NCBI GenBank assembly: GCA_013289875.1 | Contig: JABCZC010000047.1 | Coordinates: forward strand, 1-33,993 | From: Acidobacteriota bacterium | Lineage (GTDB): Bacteria; Acidobacteriota; Terriglobia; Terriglobales; Acidobacteriaceae | Length of the DNA stretch: 33,993 bases | Reading direction: 5' to 3' | Shown here: positions 17,266 to 25,497 of the stretch, piece by piece | How the letters are laid out: each line of letters opens with the position of its first letter | How positions within the stretch are numbered: the first letter of the stretch is position 1 | Made by a program: the position numbers and the translations under genes | The notes under the pieces: generated by a model | What the model saw: only the letters and a program-made list of their open reading frames with translations | The model's database searches: none | What the model was told of the DNA's origin: nothing

Positions 17266-18696
17266 TTGGATGCGTCGATACCCTTGAATGATTCGTTGAC
17301 CGACTCCGCCCAGCCCGCGCCAGCGCTCGAACGCAAAGTCGGACTCAGCAGCGCCATCTCGCTGAACATGATGAACATGATCGGCGTGGGGCCGTTTATC
17401 ACGCTGCCGCTCGTGGTGGCGGCGATGGGCGGGGCTTTGGGTGGTTCGGGGGCGATCCTGGGCTGGGTGCTGGGCGCGCTGATCGCCATGTGCGACGGGC
17501 TCGTCTGGGCGGAACTGGGCGCTGCCATGCCCGAGGCAGGCGGATCGTATGCCTTTTTGCGGGAGATTTATGGCCGGCACAGCGCAGGCCGCCTGATCTC
17601 GTTCCTTTACATCTGGCAGCTGGGGTTCACCGCGCCGCTTTCAATCGCGTCGGGATGCATCGGCCTCGCGCAGTACGCGGCTTACCTGTGGCCGGTGCTG
17701 AACACTCCCGTGTTCGACGGACACCTGCACCTAGTGAGCCTGGTCGCGGCTACAACATGCGTAACTGCCGTAGCACTGCTCTATCGCAATGTGGGAACGA
17801 TTGCACGCATGGCCTGGGTAATGACGGGCGGCGTGCTGCTCACCATTGGAGCAGTGATTGTTGCCGGCGCAATGCACTTTCATCCCGCGCTACTGGCTAT
17901 TCCAAAGGGAGCATTCACGCTGAACTCGGGATTCTTTGAGGGGCTCGGAGCCGCAACACTGCTGGCCACCTACGACTATTGGGGCTATTACACGGTGTGC
18001 TTCCTTGGCGGAGAAGTGAGAGAGCCGGGGCGAACGATTCCGCGCGCCGTGCTGTGGTCGATCGCGATCGTGGCGGCTTTGTATCTGGCCATGAATATCA
18101 GCGTCTCGAGCGTGATTCCGGTGGCGGAGTTGACGCACGCAGGGAATGCAAAGTTCGCCGTGGTTGCAGTGTTGATGGAGAGGACATTTGGCGGAACGCC
18201 TGCAAAAGTGCTTGCGCTGCTGGTGATGTGGACGGCGTTCGCGTCGGTGTTTTCGCTGCTGCTGGCGTACTCGCGGGCTCCCTACGCCGCTGCCGTCGAC
18301 GGAAACTATTTCCGTGTCTTTGCGCGGCTGCATCCCCGGTACAAGTTCCCCAATGTATCGCTGCTGGCGCTGGGCGCGATAGCGACGGTGTTCTGCTTCT
18401 TCGATCTGTCGCAGGTGATTGTGGCGCTGGTGGCGATTCGCATTCTGCTGCAGTATGTGCTGCAACAGGTGGGTGTGATCGTGCTCCGAGTGCGCGACCC
18501 CGGGCTGCAGCGGCCCTTCCGGATGTGGCTCTATCCGCTGCCGCCACTGTTGGCTCTGGCTGGATTTATCTTCATTCTTCTCTCGCGACGCGATGCCACA
18601 AGAGAAATGATCTACGCGGCCGTGATTGCGGCGACGGGGAGCGGCTTGTATCTGTTGCGAGCACGGCGTAGGCGGGAGTGGCCGTTTGCGGGATAG
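17266..18696 (+). CDS. APC family amino-acid/polyamine permease
   Basis: The product has up to 476 residues and about 12 membrane helices. The first helix carries the conserved APC motif ISLNMMNMIGVGPFITLPLV, with unwound Gly residues that bind substrate. WAELGAAMPEAGGSYAFLREIYG follows helix 2, and GGEVREPGRTIPRAVLWS is the conserved cytoplasmic loop after helix 6. The start is uncertain: a TTG at 17266 gives the longest frame, a TTG six codons later is also possible, and neither has a clear Shine-Dalgarno sequence. It imports an amino acid or amine by proton symport or exchange; specificity cannot be read. It is divergent from the SDR gene and convergent with the NUP gene, 26 bases away. 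Confidence 0.92.
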   Translation: MDASIPLNDSLTDSAQPAPALERKVGLSSAISLNMMNMIGVGPFITLPLVVAAMGGALGGSGAILGWVLGALIAMCDGLVWAELGAAMPEAGGSYAFLREIYGRHSAGRLISFLYIWQLGFTAPLSIASGCIGLAQYAAYLWPVLNTPVFDGHLHLVSLVAATTCVTAVALLYRNVGTIARMAWVMTGGVLLTIGAVIVAGAMHFHPALLAIPKGAFTLNSGFFEGLGAATLLATYDYWGYYTVCFLGGEVREPGRTIPRAVLWSIAIVAALYLAMNISVSSVIPVAELTHAGNAKFAVVAVLMERTFGGTPAKVLALLVMWTAFASVFSLLLAYSRAPYAAAVDGNYFRVFARLHPRYKFPNVSLLALGAIATVFCFFDLSQVIVALVAIRILLQYVLQQVGVIVLRVRDPGLQRPFRMWLYPLPPLLALAGFIFILLSRRDATREMIYAAVIAATGSGLYLLRARRRREWPFAG

Positions 18697-18722
18697 CGGT
18701 TGTACGACAATTCTCATAACAG

Positions 18723-19778
18723 CTACTTCTCAGACGGCAAGTGATCGCGGTACCGATCCCAATGCGTGACGATCGCATCGACAACCGGATGCCCAACAGC
18801 GTAGGCGGCTTCAAGTGACGGGAGGTAGGCTCCATACTTGCCGACCTTCTGCTCGGCGAGGCTTTCGGTCGCATTCAAACCGGCGGCCTGCTGATCGTAG
18901 TTGCTGACGGTGCGCAGGACCAGTACACGACGTAAATCTACCTTGCCGGCATGAGCGAGGAAGGTGAGCGATTGCAGGGTGCCTGTGTCTTCCATTCCCG
19001 AGACAACGAAGTTGCCTTTGCCGCCCGTGTAGTAGCGCACCCAGGCGTTCGCCCATTCGTCCATCTTTTTGCCATGCCAGAAGGTTGAGGCGGAAACATC
19101 GTCTCCCTCGCTCACAAAGGGCGGGCGCTGCGCGGCGGCCTGCTCAAAGTGCGAGCGCTTCTCCTGCATGGCGGCTGTGTCCGTGAGGGGAATGTTCTTC
19201 GTCAATTTGAAAGCCCAATCGACGAGATCGATGTCCAACTCATAGATTTGGCCGTCCGGCGGAGTAGCCGGCTGTTCGTAGGGCACAGACTTGCGCAGCG
19301 GAACGTAACCGGTCTGCCAGTTGGCGGGGATTTCACGCGCGTCGATTTCATAGGCGAGATCTCCGTCCACCACCCGGCGTACCCACACAGCCGATCCGAG
19401 TGAAACATCAGCGGGGTCGCCCCCGGCGATGCCTGCCACCAGCCAATAGGCATGGGTGAGATCGAAGCGCGAGTCGAGGCCGAGGGCCATGATGGTTGCC
19501 GCAGCCTTCGCGGTGCCCACTCCGGTAAGCACGCCCAGGACACCCTGATCGTTCATGCGCAAATGATGAAACCCGGCATCGAAAGGAAGCACGCGATCGA
19601 GATGAGCGCGTTCCACCCAATACTGGTACTCACCCGGAGTATCGCCCGTGTCTTCGCCGGCTTCGTACATGGCAACGATGACCACCTTGATGACAATCGG
19701 CGCAGCCGGGGCCGCCGCGTGAAGTGCGCACGCACCGAGACAGAGCAGCAGGCAAAGCAGACCACGACGCATCTGCAT
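18723..19778 (-). CDS. Secreted purine nucleoside permease (NUP) family protein
   Basis: The product has 351 residues from an ATG with AAGGA seven bases upstream. A signal peptide covers about residues 1-22 (MQMRRGLLCLLLCLGACALHA). The mature part matches the NUP family: IVIKVVIVAMYEAGEDTGDTPGE near the start, HLRMNDQGVLGVLTGVGTAKAA, YWLVAGIAGGDPADVSLGSAVW, and the C-terminal FVVSGMEDTGTLQSL. NUP proteins were named as nucleoside permeases in yeast, but the fold is that of nucleoside phosphorylases (the V-x-G-I-G/A-G pattern), and this exported, non-membrane form is better seen as a nucleoside-binding or nucleoside-processing periplasmic protein. Purine nucleoside scavenging is the likely role. 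Confidence 0.88.
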   Translation of the reverse strand: MQMRRGLLCLLLCLGACALHAAAPAAPIVIKVVIVAMYEAGEDTGDTPGEYQYWVERAHLDRVLPFDAGFHHLRMNDQGVLGVLTGVGTAKAAATIMALGLDSRFDLTHAYWLVAGIAGGDPADVSLGSAVWVRRVVDGDLAYEIDAREIPANWQTGYVPLRKSVPYEQPATPPDGQIYELDIDLVDWAFKLTKNIPLTDTAAMQEKRSHFEQAAAQRPPFVSEGDDVSASTFWHGKKMDEWANAWVRYYTGGKGNFVVSGMEDTGTLQSLTFLAHAGKVDLRRVLVLRTVSNYDQQAAGLNATESLAEQKVGKYGAYLPSLEAAYAVGHPVVDAIVTHWDRYRDHLPSEK

Positions 19779-19853
19779 GGAGTTTCCTTGAGTGTCGGAT
19801 GACTCGACGTGTTCAGACTAACTCAGTGCATCGGATCGCGGACTTAAAAAGCA

Positions 19854-19881
19854 AGCCAGCTATCTACATCGATAGCTGGCT
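19854..19881 (-). terminator. Rho-independent terminator of the minus-strand BBP2 porin gene
   Basis: AGCCAGCTATC and GATAGCTGGCT pair perfectly over 11 bp around a 6-base loop. In the minus direction the stem is followed by TGCTTTTTAAG, and it begins 24 bases after the porin stop at 19905. It also separates the porin from the NUP gene downstream. Confidence 0.9.
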
Positions 19882-19904
19882 CATATATCGATCAAGAGAC
19901 GAGA

Positions 19905-21509
19905 TTAAAACTTGTAGATCATGTCCATACCGAAGAAGAGTTGATTTCTACTCTTACCGTCGTTGTATCCCCGCGCATCCCAGGAGTGGTCAAAGCGGAG
20001 TTCGGGACGAAACATCACTGTGTTGCCGATGTACTTGGTTCCGTAGAGAGTATTTTCTGTATATTTCCCAGGAATGCCGGTACGCTGCCCCTTCTTGTCG
20101 TCGAGGAAGTCGGACCGGAATCCAAACATGAACTTCGAATTCACATCGCGGTTTATGTAGTTGACAATCGCATACTCAGGGGCGGTGCAACGAAGCTCAC
20201 CGGCTAAACAAAAGGCGCCATTTGCACCAAGCTCCGGCGTCACCGGATTTGCTACGTTTCCAGCAACGTTGGGCACCTTGCGCTCATACATGTACCAGGT
20301 CTCAGTCGCGCTGTGCCACTTACTGTTGAACTTGTGATACCAGGTGAAGTCATAGTCCTGCAGGTTATTGTAGGCATACACTCCGTTATTGATGCCGTTT
20401 GCGCAGCCGTAGAAATTGTCATTGTTGGTTTTTGTGGAGTAATTCAGGCAGGCGATGGCTGAGGGCTTCGCGTCCGGGGTCCACAGGGCGACGTCATGAC
20501 CACCGGACATGCCAAACTGGATGATCCATTGTTTGTTTAGTTTGAGGGTGGCGTAGATCCCTGTGTCAGTGAACGGATCGATCGTGTAGAGCAGTGAGTG
20601 CGTCATGTTGTAGTTGTTCGGCGCCAACTGCGCTTCAATGCCGGGAACCGAGAGGAAGCGGCCGATTCGAATGTTAAGGCCGTCCTTTACCGGAAAGTAG
20701 AGATCCAGATATTCGAGGACGGGATCGAAGCCATACTGCCGGTTGAACTTTAAGAGCTGCTGGCTGAAGTAACCGAGCGCTGTCGTGAAGCGATAGTCGA
20801 TCCCATAGAACGCTGTGAGATGAAATCCCCAATCGAAATGGGTATTTTGCACGGTGTTGGGCAATCGTTCGATGTACACGACTGCCTGATTCATTTCTAT
20901 CTTGTCCGGGAAGATGTCATAGGAAACCGGGAAGTTACTTTGACCTGAGGTGCTGAAGTTGAAGCTGCCTGCGACCCATCCATATACCTTCGTGCGACTA
21001 TTTTCATGATTGAGCGCAGCCATCAAAGGATAGGTGTTTCCATCGGGGGCGCCTATATCGGGTGAACCTCCGTATCCCCAATCCGAGAACGGAAATGGAG
21101 GCGAATCTATCGGAGCTGGAAGGCCGCGCTTTGCGGGGGAAGGCGTAATGGGATTTGTGCCAGCCCAATCCTGCCGATAGAACTGGGCAAGCCTGTGGAA
21201 GAAATTTCCAGTTAAGTCGGACGCGCTCGGAACGCTTTGGCCGCTGACCGATTTCTGTGGATCTTCCCATGTGAATGTTCTCGGTCCTCCCGCCAATCCG
21301 GAGTCCTGTGCGTTCTCTGACAAATCAAATGAATAATTCCTTGCGGCAAATACCTGGGTTGAGGTGCTGCCGGATTCCGGATCGTCAGCGGCCGTACCGG
21401 CCTGCCCGAAACAGAATGGCTGCAGAAAAAAGAAAAAAGCAATCAATGTGACCACGAGCCAAGTCGGGTTGCGCCGGAATGCCGTGGTCCCAAAACTTCG
21501 TAGTTGCAT
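19905..21509 (-). CDS. BBP2-type outer-membrane beta-barrel porin
   Basis: The product has 534 residues from an ATG with AGGAG nine bases upstream. A signal peptide (residues about 12-36, ending CFGQ) is followed by a poorly conserved linker and then the barrel (about 140-534). Family signs include GWVAGSFNFSTS, YIERLPNTVQNTHFDWGF, YGIDYRFTTALGYFSQQLL, LDLYFPV, IRIGRFLSVPGIEAQLAPNN and a final strand ending in Phe (FFGMDMIYKF), which is a recognised outer-membrane assembly signal. This is the putative beta-barrel porin-2 (OmpL-like) family. It is a paralogue of the divergent gene at 21831. It probably admits small solutes; its closeness to the polyamine operon suggests amines, which is inference only. 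Confidence 0.86.
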   Translation of the reverse strand: MQLRSFGTTAFRRNPTWLVVTLIAFFFFLQPFCFGQAGTAADDPESGSTSTQVFAARNYSFDLSENAQDSGLAGGPRTFTWEDPQKSVSGQSVPSASDLTGNFFHRLAQFYRQDWAGTNPITPSPAKRGLPAPIDSPPFPFSDWGYGGSPDIGAPDGNTYPLMAALNHENSRTKVYGWVAGSFNFSTSGQSNFPVSYDIFPDKIEMNQAVVYIERLPNTVQNTHFDWGFHLTAFYGIDYRFTTALGYFSQQLLKFNRQYGFDPVLEYLDLYFPVKDGLNIRIGRFLSVPGIEAQLAPNNYNMTHSLLYTIDPFTDTGIYATLKLNKQWIIQFGMSGGHDVALWTPDAKPSAIACLNYSTKTNNDNFYGCANGINNGVYAYNNLQDYDFTWYHKFNSKWHSATETWYMYERKVPNVAGNVANPVTPELGANGAFCLAGELRCTAPEYAIVNYINRDVNSKFMFGFRSDFLDDKKGQRTGIPGKYTENTLYGTKYIGNTVMFRPELRFDHSWDARGYNDGKSRNQLFFGMDMIYKF

Positions 21510-21830
21510 GCTTGTGTCTCCTGACTAGTCGCTAAAGTTCACCGTGGCTCATTGCTCAAAAAGCGCCGTTTCAGCAAACTCTTCAGTTTATAAAGCCAAG
21601 AGTAAGTACCAGCTAAAGGCGACGTAAGTAAACCATAAAGCTTCCGGATTCGCCTTCGGTTCTTTAGAAAGATCAGGTTAGCAGCGAGAACGTGGCCGGG
21701 GAAACCAATCCTTACGTTCTATTAATGATTTCTTTACGTGTCCCTGATGTGTGGGGTGAGCTCCTATTCCCGGGGCCGATCGAATCGGAACAGAGAGACG
21801 AGTGGCGGATCCGGTGCTTCAAGGGCGTGC
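21510..21830. other. Divergent promoter region between two BBP2 porin genes
   Basis: About 320 bases with no convincing gene, slightly richer in A and T than the genes around it. It contains a TATAAA on the minus strand near 21590, a fair -10 candidate for the minus-strand porin, though its -35 is weak. Nothing stands out as an operator. Confidence 0.5.
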
Positions 21831-23495
21831 ATGCGCAATCACAAGGGCTGTTCAGTCTATTTCCTGCCTCTGTTCCTTTCCGTGGTCTTCTTGAAGCCCT
21901 GGATCGCATTCGCGGGAACGGGGCAGGAATCCGCTCCTCCAGATAACCCAGTTGCTTCGACAGCATCGGTGACGGGAACAGCCCCCCTTGCCGATTTGAT
22001 GGATTTGAACCGTTATTTTGGAAGCCTGGCGCAAAGTAGCCCAGGCGGTGTCCCCACTGCTCCCACGTCGCCCGTTAAACGCGGCTTCTTTACGCGTCTC
22101 GGTCATGCGTATCTGGATGACTGGACCGGAAACGCTAGTGGCTTTCCACCATCGCCTGAGCCAGCACGGCGCGGCACACCCGCACCGATCAGTTCGCCGC
22201 CCTTTCCTTCGTCAGATTGGCCGATCGGAGGCACAGTGGTGATCGGCGCATCGGATGGCCAGACCTATCCGCTGATGCAGGCGATCAATGAAAACAAGAC
22301 CCGCTTCAAGATATACGGCTGGGTCGATATAGGCTATAACGCCAGCACCTCGAACAAGGGCAAATACGCGAACAACGAAACCGCCTATGACGTAATTCCG
22401 AACTCGATTCAGCTTGACCAGGCCGTTCTGTATTTTGAGCGTTTGGAGGACACGGTACAGACAGACCACGTGGATTGGGGCTTTCGTTTCGCAAATCTCT
22501 ATGGCCTTGACTATCGCTACACAACCGCGAAGGGCATCTTCAGCCAGCAGCTGCTTTCCGGTCCGAGTGGTCAACAGTATGGATACGATCCGGTGATGTA
22601 TTACTTCGATCTGTACATCCCGAAAGTAGCCCAGGGCATGATTGTTCGTGTCGGACGATATATTTCGCTGCCGGATATCGAGGCACAGCTTGCACCGAAT
22701 AACTACACATACAGCCACTCGATCACTTATACCTATGACTGCTACACGCAGAGCGGCATCGTCACGACAACAAAATTCAATGACCACTGGACTTTTCAGG
22801 CGGGAGTCTCGGGCGGATGCGAATCGGCGATATGGATATCCAATGCAAAGCTCACTGGAACTACCTGCTTGCAGTACACGTGGTCCGATGGCGGCGATGT
22901 CCTCTACGGCTGCGCAAACTCGCTGAACTCCGGTAAGTATGCCTATAACAATCTGGATGCGTACTATCTCACCTGGTATCACAAGTTCAACGCAACCTGG
23001 CACACGGCCACGGAGTCCTGGTACCAGTGGGAGAGTGAGGTGCCGAACTTATGTTACGGACTGACCCCATGTATAAGTTATGGGCCGAATGCGAACATTG
23101 GTGCGAACGCTGGGTCGATAACCTCTCCGTCACTCATTACCGGAGCCAACGGAGCACAGTGCAATCCGACGCAAACCCACTGCTACGCGCCGGAAGTCGC
23201 AATCGTGAACTATATCGAGCATGAATTCAATAACCACCACTCATCGTTCACGATTCGCAACGAATATGTGAATGATTTTGCCGGACAGCGCACGGGGTCG
23301 AAGACAGCCTATACAGAATCCTTGTTCGGTTTCAACTTCTGGGTGGGGACCACGATAACCTTTCGCCCTGAGCTGCGATACGAGCACTCGTACAACGTTC
23401 CTGCTTATGATTCGCCTTTCATCAGTGGTGCGAACGGCCCGCCGACGAAGTCGAGTCAGCTAACGTTTGCTGGGGACCTGATCTGGCATTTCTAA
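21831..23495 (+). CDS. BBP2-type outer-membrane beta-barrel porin (paralogue)
   Basis: The product has 554 residues. The ATG at 21831 has AAGG upstream and places the signal peptide (CSVYFLPLFLSVVFLKPWIAFAG) near the N-terminus; a GTG at 21738 in the same frame would add 31 unlikely residues. The barrel shares many segments with the divergent paralogue: TRLGHAYLDDWTGN, GWVDIGYNASTS, YFERLEDTVQTDHVDWGF, DIEAQLAPNNYTYSHS, YGCANSLNSGKYAYNN and LTWYHKFNATWHTATESWY. It ends in LIWHF, with the C-terminal Phe expected of outer-membrane barrels. It carries extra loop segments and Cys residues that the other copy lacks, so the two pores may differ in selectivity. Its stop codon overlaps the stop of the convergent flavoprotein gene. 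Confidence 0.87.
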   Translation: MRNHKGCSVYFLPLFLSVVFLKPWIAFAGTGQESAPPDNPVASTASVTGTAPLADLMDLNRYFGSLAQSSPGGVPTAPTSPVKRGFFTRLGHAYLDDWTGNASGFPPSPEPARRGTPAPISSPPFPSSDWPIGGTVVIGASDGQTYPLMQAINENKTRFKIYGWVDIGYNASTSNKGKYANNETAYDVIPNSIQLDQAVLYFERLEDTVQTDHVDWGFRFANLYGLDYRYTTAKGIFSQQLLSGPSGQQYGYDPVMYYFDLYIPKVAQGMIVRVGRYISLPDIEAQLAPNNYTYSHSITYTYDCYTQSGIVTTTKFNDHWTFQAGVSGGCESAIWISNAKLTGTTCLQYTWSDGGDVLYGCANSLNSGKYAYNNLDAYYLTWYHKFNATWHTATESWYQWESEVPNLCYGLTPCISYGPNANIGANAGSITSPSLITGANGAQCNPTQTHCYAPEVAIVNYIEHEFNNHHSSFTIRNEYVNDFAGQRTGSKTAYTESLFGFNFWVGTTITFRPELRYEHSYNVPAYDSPFISGANGPPTKSSQLTFAGDLIWHF

Positions 23496-25474
23496 CGCGG
23501 CGTCTTCAGGCCTTCCGCCACTTTGCCAACTTTAAGCTCACTCACCGCGCGGTAGGCCTGATTGATGGCGCAATCCGTGTAAGCGTAAGCATCTGCGTCT
23601 GCATTGGCAATGGCAACGCGGCCGTAGGGCTGGCGCGCAGTAACGCAAGGAAGAGCACCCCGCTCAAGCCAGAAGGGGTCCCAGAGTGAGTTGTACTGGT
23701 AGGCGTAGCCGTGCGGCCAGCGATTGACGGTGATGGCCGCGATGTCACGTGCGGGATCGAACCCGCCTGCGCCAACGCTGCGCGCAAGCTGGTCGCGGAT
23801 GTTGCGCTCGAAGGTGTCGAAGGGAGTTTCGTATAAATCCTCGCGTCCGGCACGATGTTGGTCTCTGCTCGGGAGGCCCGGCGAACAAGGATACCGGTGC
23901 ATGGTGAGCACAATCGGCTCGGAGGGTTTCGTCGTGCAGCGATATTCGCCGATGCTGACACGATGATCGAGGCTGGCCTCGCTGAAGTAACATCCGGGCG
24001 AGTAGATACTGGCGGCTTGCAGCTTCTCGAAGCTCTGCCAGTTGCGGATCGCGACGTTGGTATAGACGATCGGAACCTTCTCGGCTGAGCGGAGAGCGGC
24101 TTTCTGCTCGGGGGGCAGTTCGTTGGTGAGATAAGGAATGACGGCGTGCCAGCAGGCGAGAACGCAGTGTGCGGCTTTCACCGTGTAGAGCTTGCCCTGT
24201 TGCACGTAGGAGAGCTCTACCTCTTTGGCGGTCGAAACATCGCCGAGATGGCGCACGCGAACAACAGTGCTGTTAAGGCGGATGCGCGTGGTGTTGCCGG
24301 GCCGATCGAGCTGATCGTAGCGAACCTGGGCGGTGACGATGTCCGATGCTGAGTTGCCGGGAACGGCATTCGGAACAAGTGACCGGACGAGCAGGCGCGC
24401 GATCGAAGAATTTCCGTCGGGGAAGTGGAAGAAGTAAGCCTCCGCTTCGTCGTTGCGGATGGCGTCGCGTCCCATCCCCGGACCGGGACCGGGCGATAGC
24501 TTGAGGCCATTGAAACCGGGAAGGCCCAGTCCCCATGCATCCTGCGCGGAGACGGCATCAATGCCAAGTCCGTAAAGCGGCTGCGGATGAGGCTGCAGTA
24601 GTGCGATCACCTGCGGATCGACCTTGACGACGTTGGCGAGATAGTCGGCATAGCTGAGGCGCGCGAGCTTCGCCTTCTTCTCGTCAGAAGTGAGCCCCGG
24701 ATACAGGTCTTCGTCGAGCGTGTAGAGGCGCTTGACATCGGCAACGGCCTTCGGCGACAGCGGAGCCTGCGCGGCAAACTCCTGCCAGTTCTTTCCTTCA
24801 GGGTCGTCAGTGGCGGAACCCCATCGTGAATAAGGGCTCGCGACGAGCCGGTCCGCGCCGAAGGTCTCCCGGTCGAAGAAAATCTTCTGCTTCAAACCGA
24901 GCGAGCGATAAAGCGCGTCGTTATTGTGCGCTGCGTAGGATGAGACGTCGATGCCAAGCTCGTGAACCACGCGCCTGGCCACGGGGCTGTAAGGAGCAGG
25001 GCTTTCGATCGAGTAGGTTCCTCCGTATCCGAGCAGGGCAGTCCCGTTGACTTCGAATTCGTTGCGCTTGGCATGGCCGCCGAAATCGTCATGGTTCTCG
25101 AGGATCAATACTCGCGCCTGCTCGCCGGCAGCTTCGTGGAAGAACCGTGCCGACGAGAGTCCGCTGATTCCGCCTCCGACAACGACGAGATCGTAAGTTT
25201 CTCCTGTGTCGATCGGCTTCGCGGCCGTTCGCCAGAAGCTGCCGTCGCGCAGGCTGTGCGCTGTCTCGAACGACCCCTGGTGGCTGCCGCGCATGCCGTG
25301 GAGCGCCGGCGGATCGTAGCTGGGGCGATCCTGCGGTTCGGGAGCCGGAGTTTGTCCGAAGAGACCCGCGCCGGGTGAGATGGCGGCAGCTCCAATGGTC
25401 ATGGCCGCTCCGTTCATAAAGTCGCGACGGGTTATCTTGCGGTCCATCCCCAGTTCTTTGTCGGTAAAGGCCAT
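23492..25474 (-). CDS. Tat-exported FAD-dependent oxidoreductase resembling spermidine dehydrogenase
   Basis: The product has 660 residues. The N-terminus DKELGMDRKITRRDFMNG holds a twin-arginine motif (Arg16-Arg17) followed by a short hydrophobic stretch, so folded export by the Tat system is expected. The FAD-binding dinucleotide motif VVVGGGISGLSS is at 97-108, with the ribose-binding acidic residue in LILENHDDFGGHAKRNEF. Overall length, the N-terminal consensus and the PPALHGMRGSHQGSFE segment match bacterial spermidine dehydrogenase-like flavoproteins, which cut spermidine to 1,3-diaminopropane and 4-aminobutanal. It is the last gene of the polyamine operon, 23 bases after the monoamine oxidase gene. 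The electron acceptor is unknown; no cytochrome gene is present in the operon. Related flavoproteins may act on other amines. Confidence 0.8.
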   Translation of the reverse strand: MAFTDKELGMDRKITRRDFMNGAAMTIGAAAISPGAGLFGQTPAPEPQDRPSYDPPALHGMRGSHQGSFETAHSLRDGSFWRTAAKPIDTGETYDLVVVGGGISGLSSARFFHEAAGEQARVLILENHDDFGGHAKRNEFEVNGTALLGYGGTYSIESPAPYSPVARRVVHELGIDVSSYAAHNNDALYRSLGLKQKIFFDRETFGADRLVASPYSRWGSATDDPEGKNWQEFAAQAPLSPKAVADVKRLYTLDEDLYPGLTSDEKKAKLARLSYADYLANVVKVDPQVIALLQPHPQPLYGLGIDAVSAQDAWGLGLPGFNGLKLSPGPGPGMGRDAIRNDEAEAYFFHFPDGNSSIARLLVRSLVPNAVPGNSASDIVTAQVRYDQLDRPGNTTRIRLNSTVVRVRHLGDVSTAKEVELSYVQQGKLYTVKAAHCVLACWHAVIPYLTNELPPEQKAALRSAEKVPIVYTNVAIRNWQSFEKLQAASIYSPGCYFSEASLDHRVSIGEYRCTTKPSEPIVLTMHRYPCSPGLPSRDQHRAGREDLYETPFDTFERNIRDQLARSVGAGGFDPARDIAAITVNRWPHGYAYQYNSLWDPFWLERGALPCVTARQPYGRVAIANADADAYAYTDCAINQAYRAVSELKVGKVAEGLKTPR

Positions 25475-25497
25475 TCGTAATTTAGTCTCCGGCGAAG

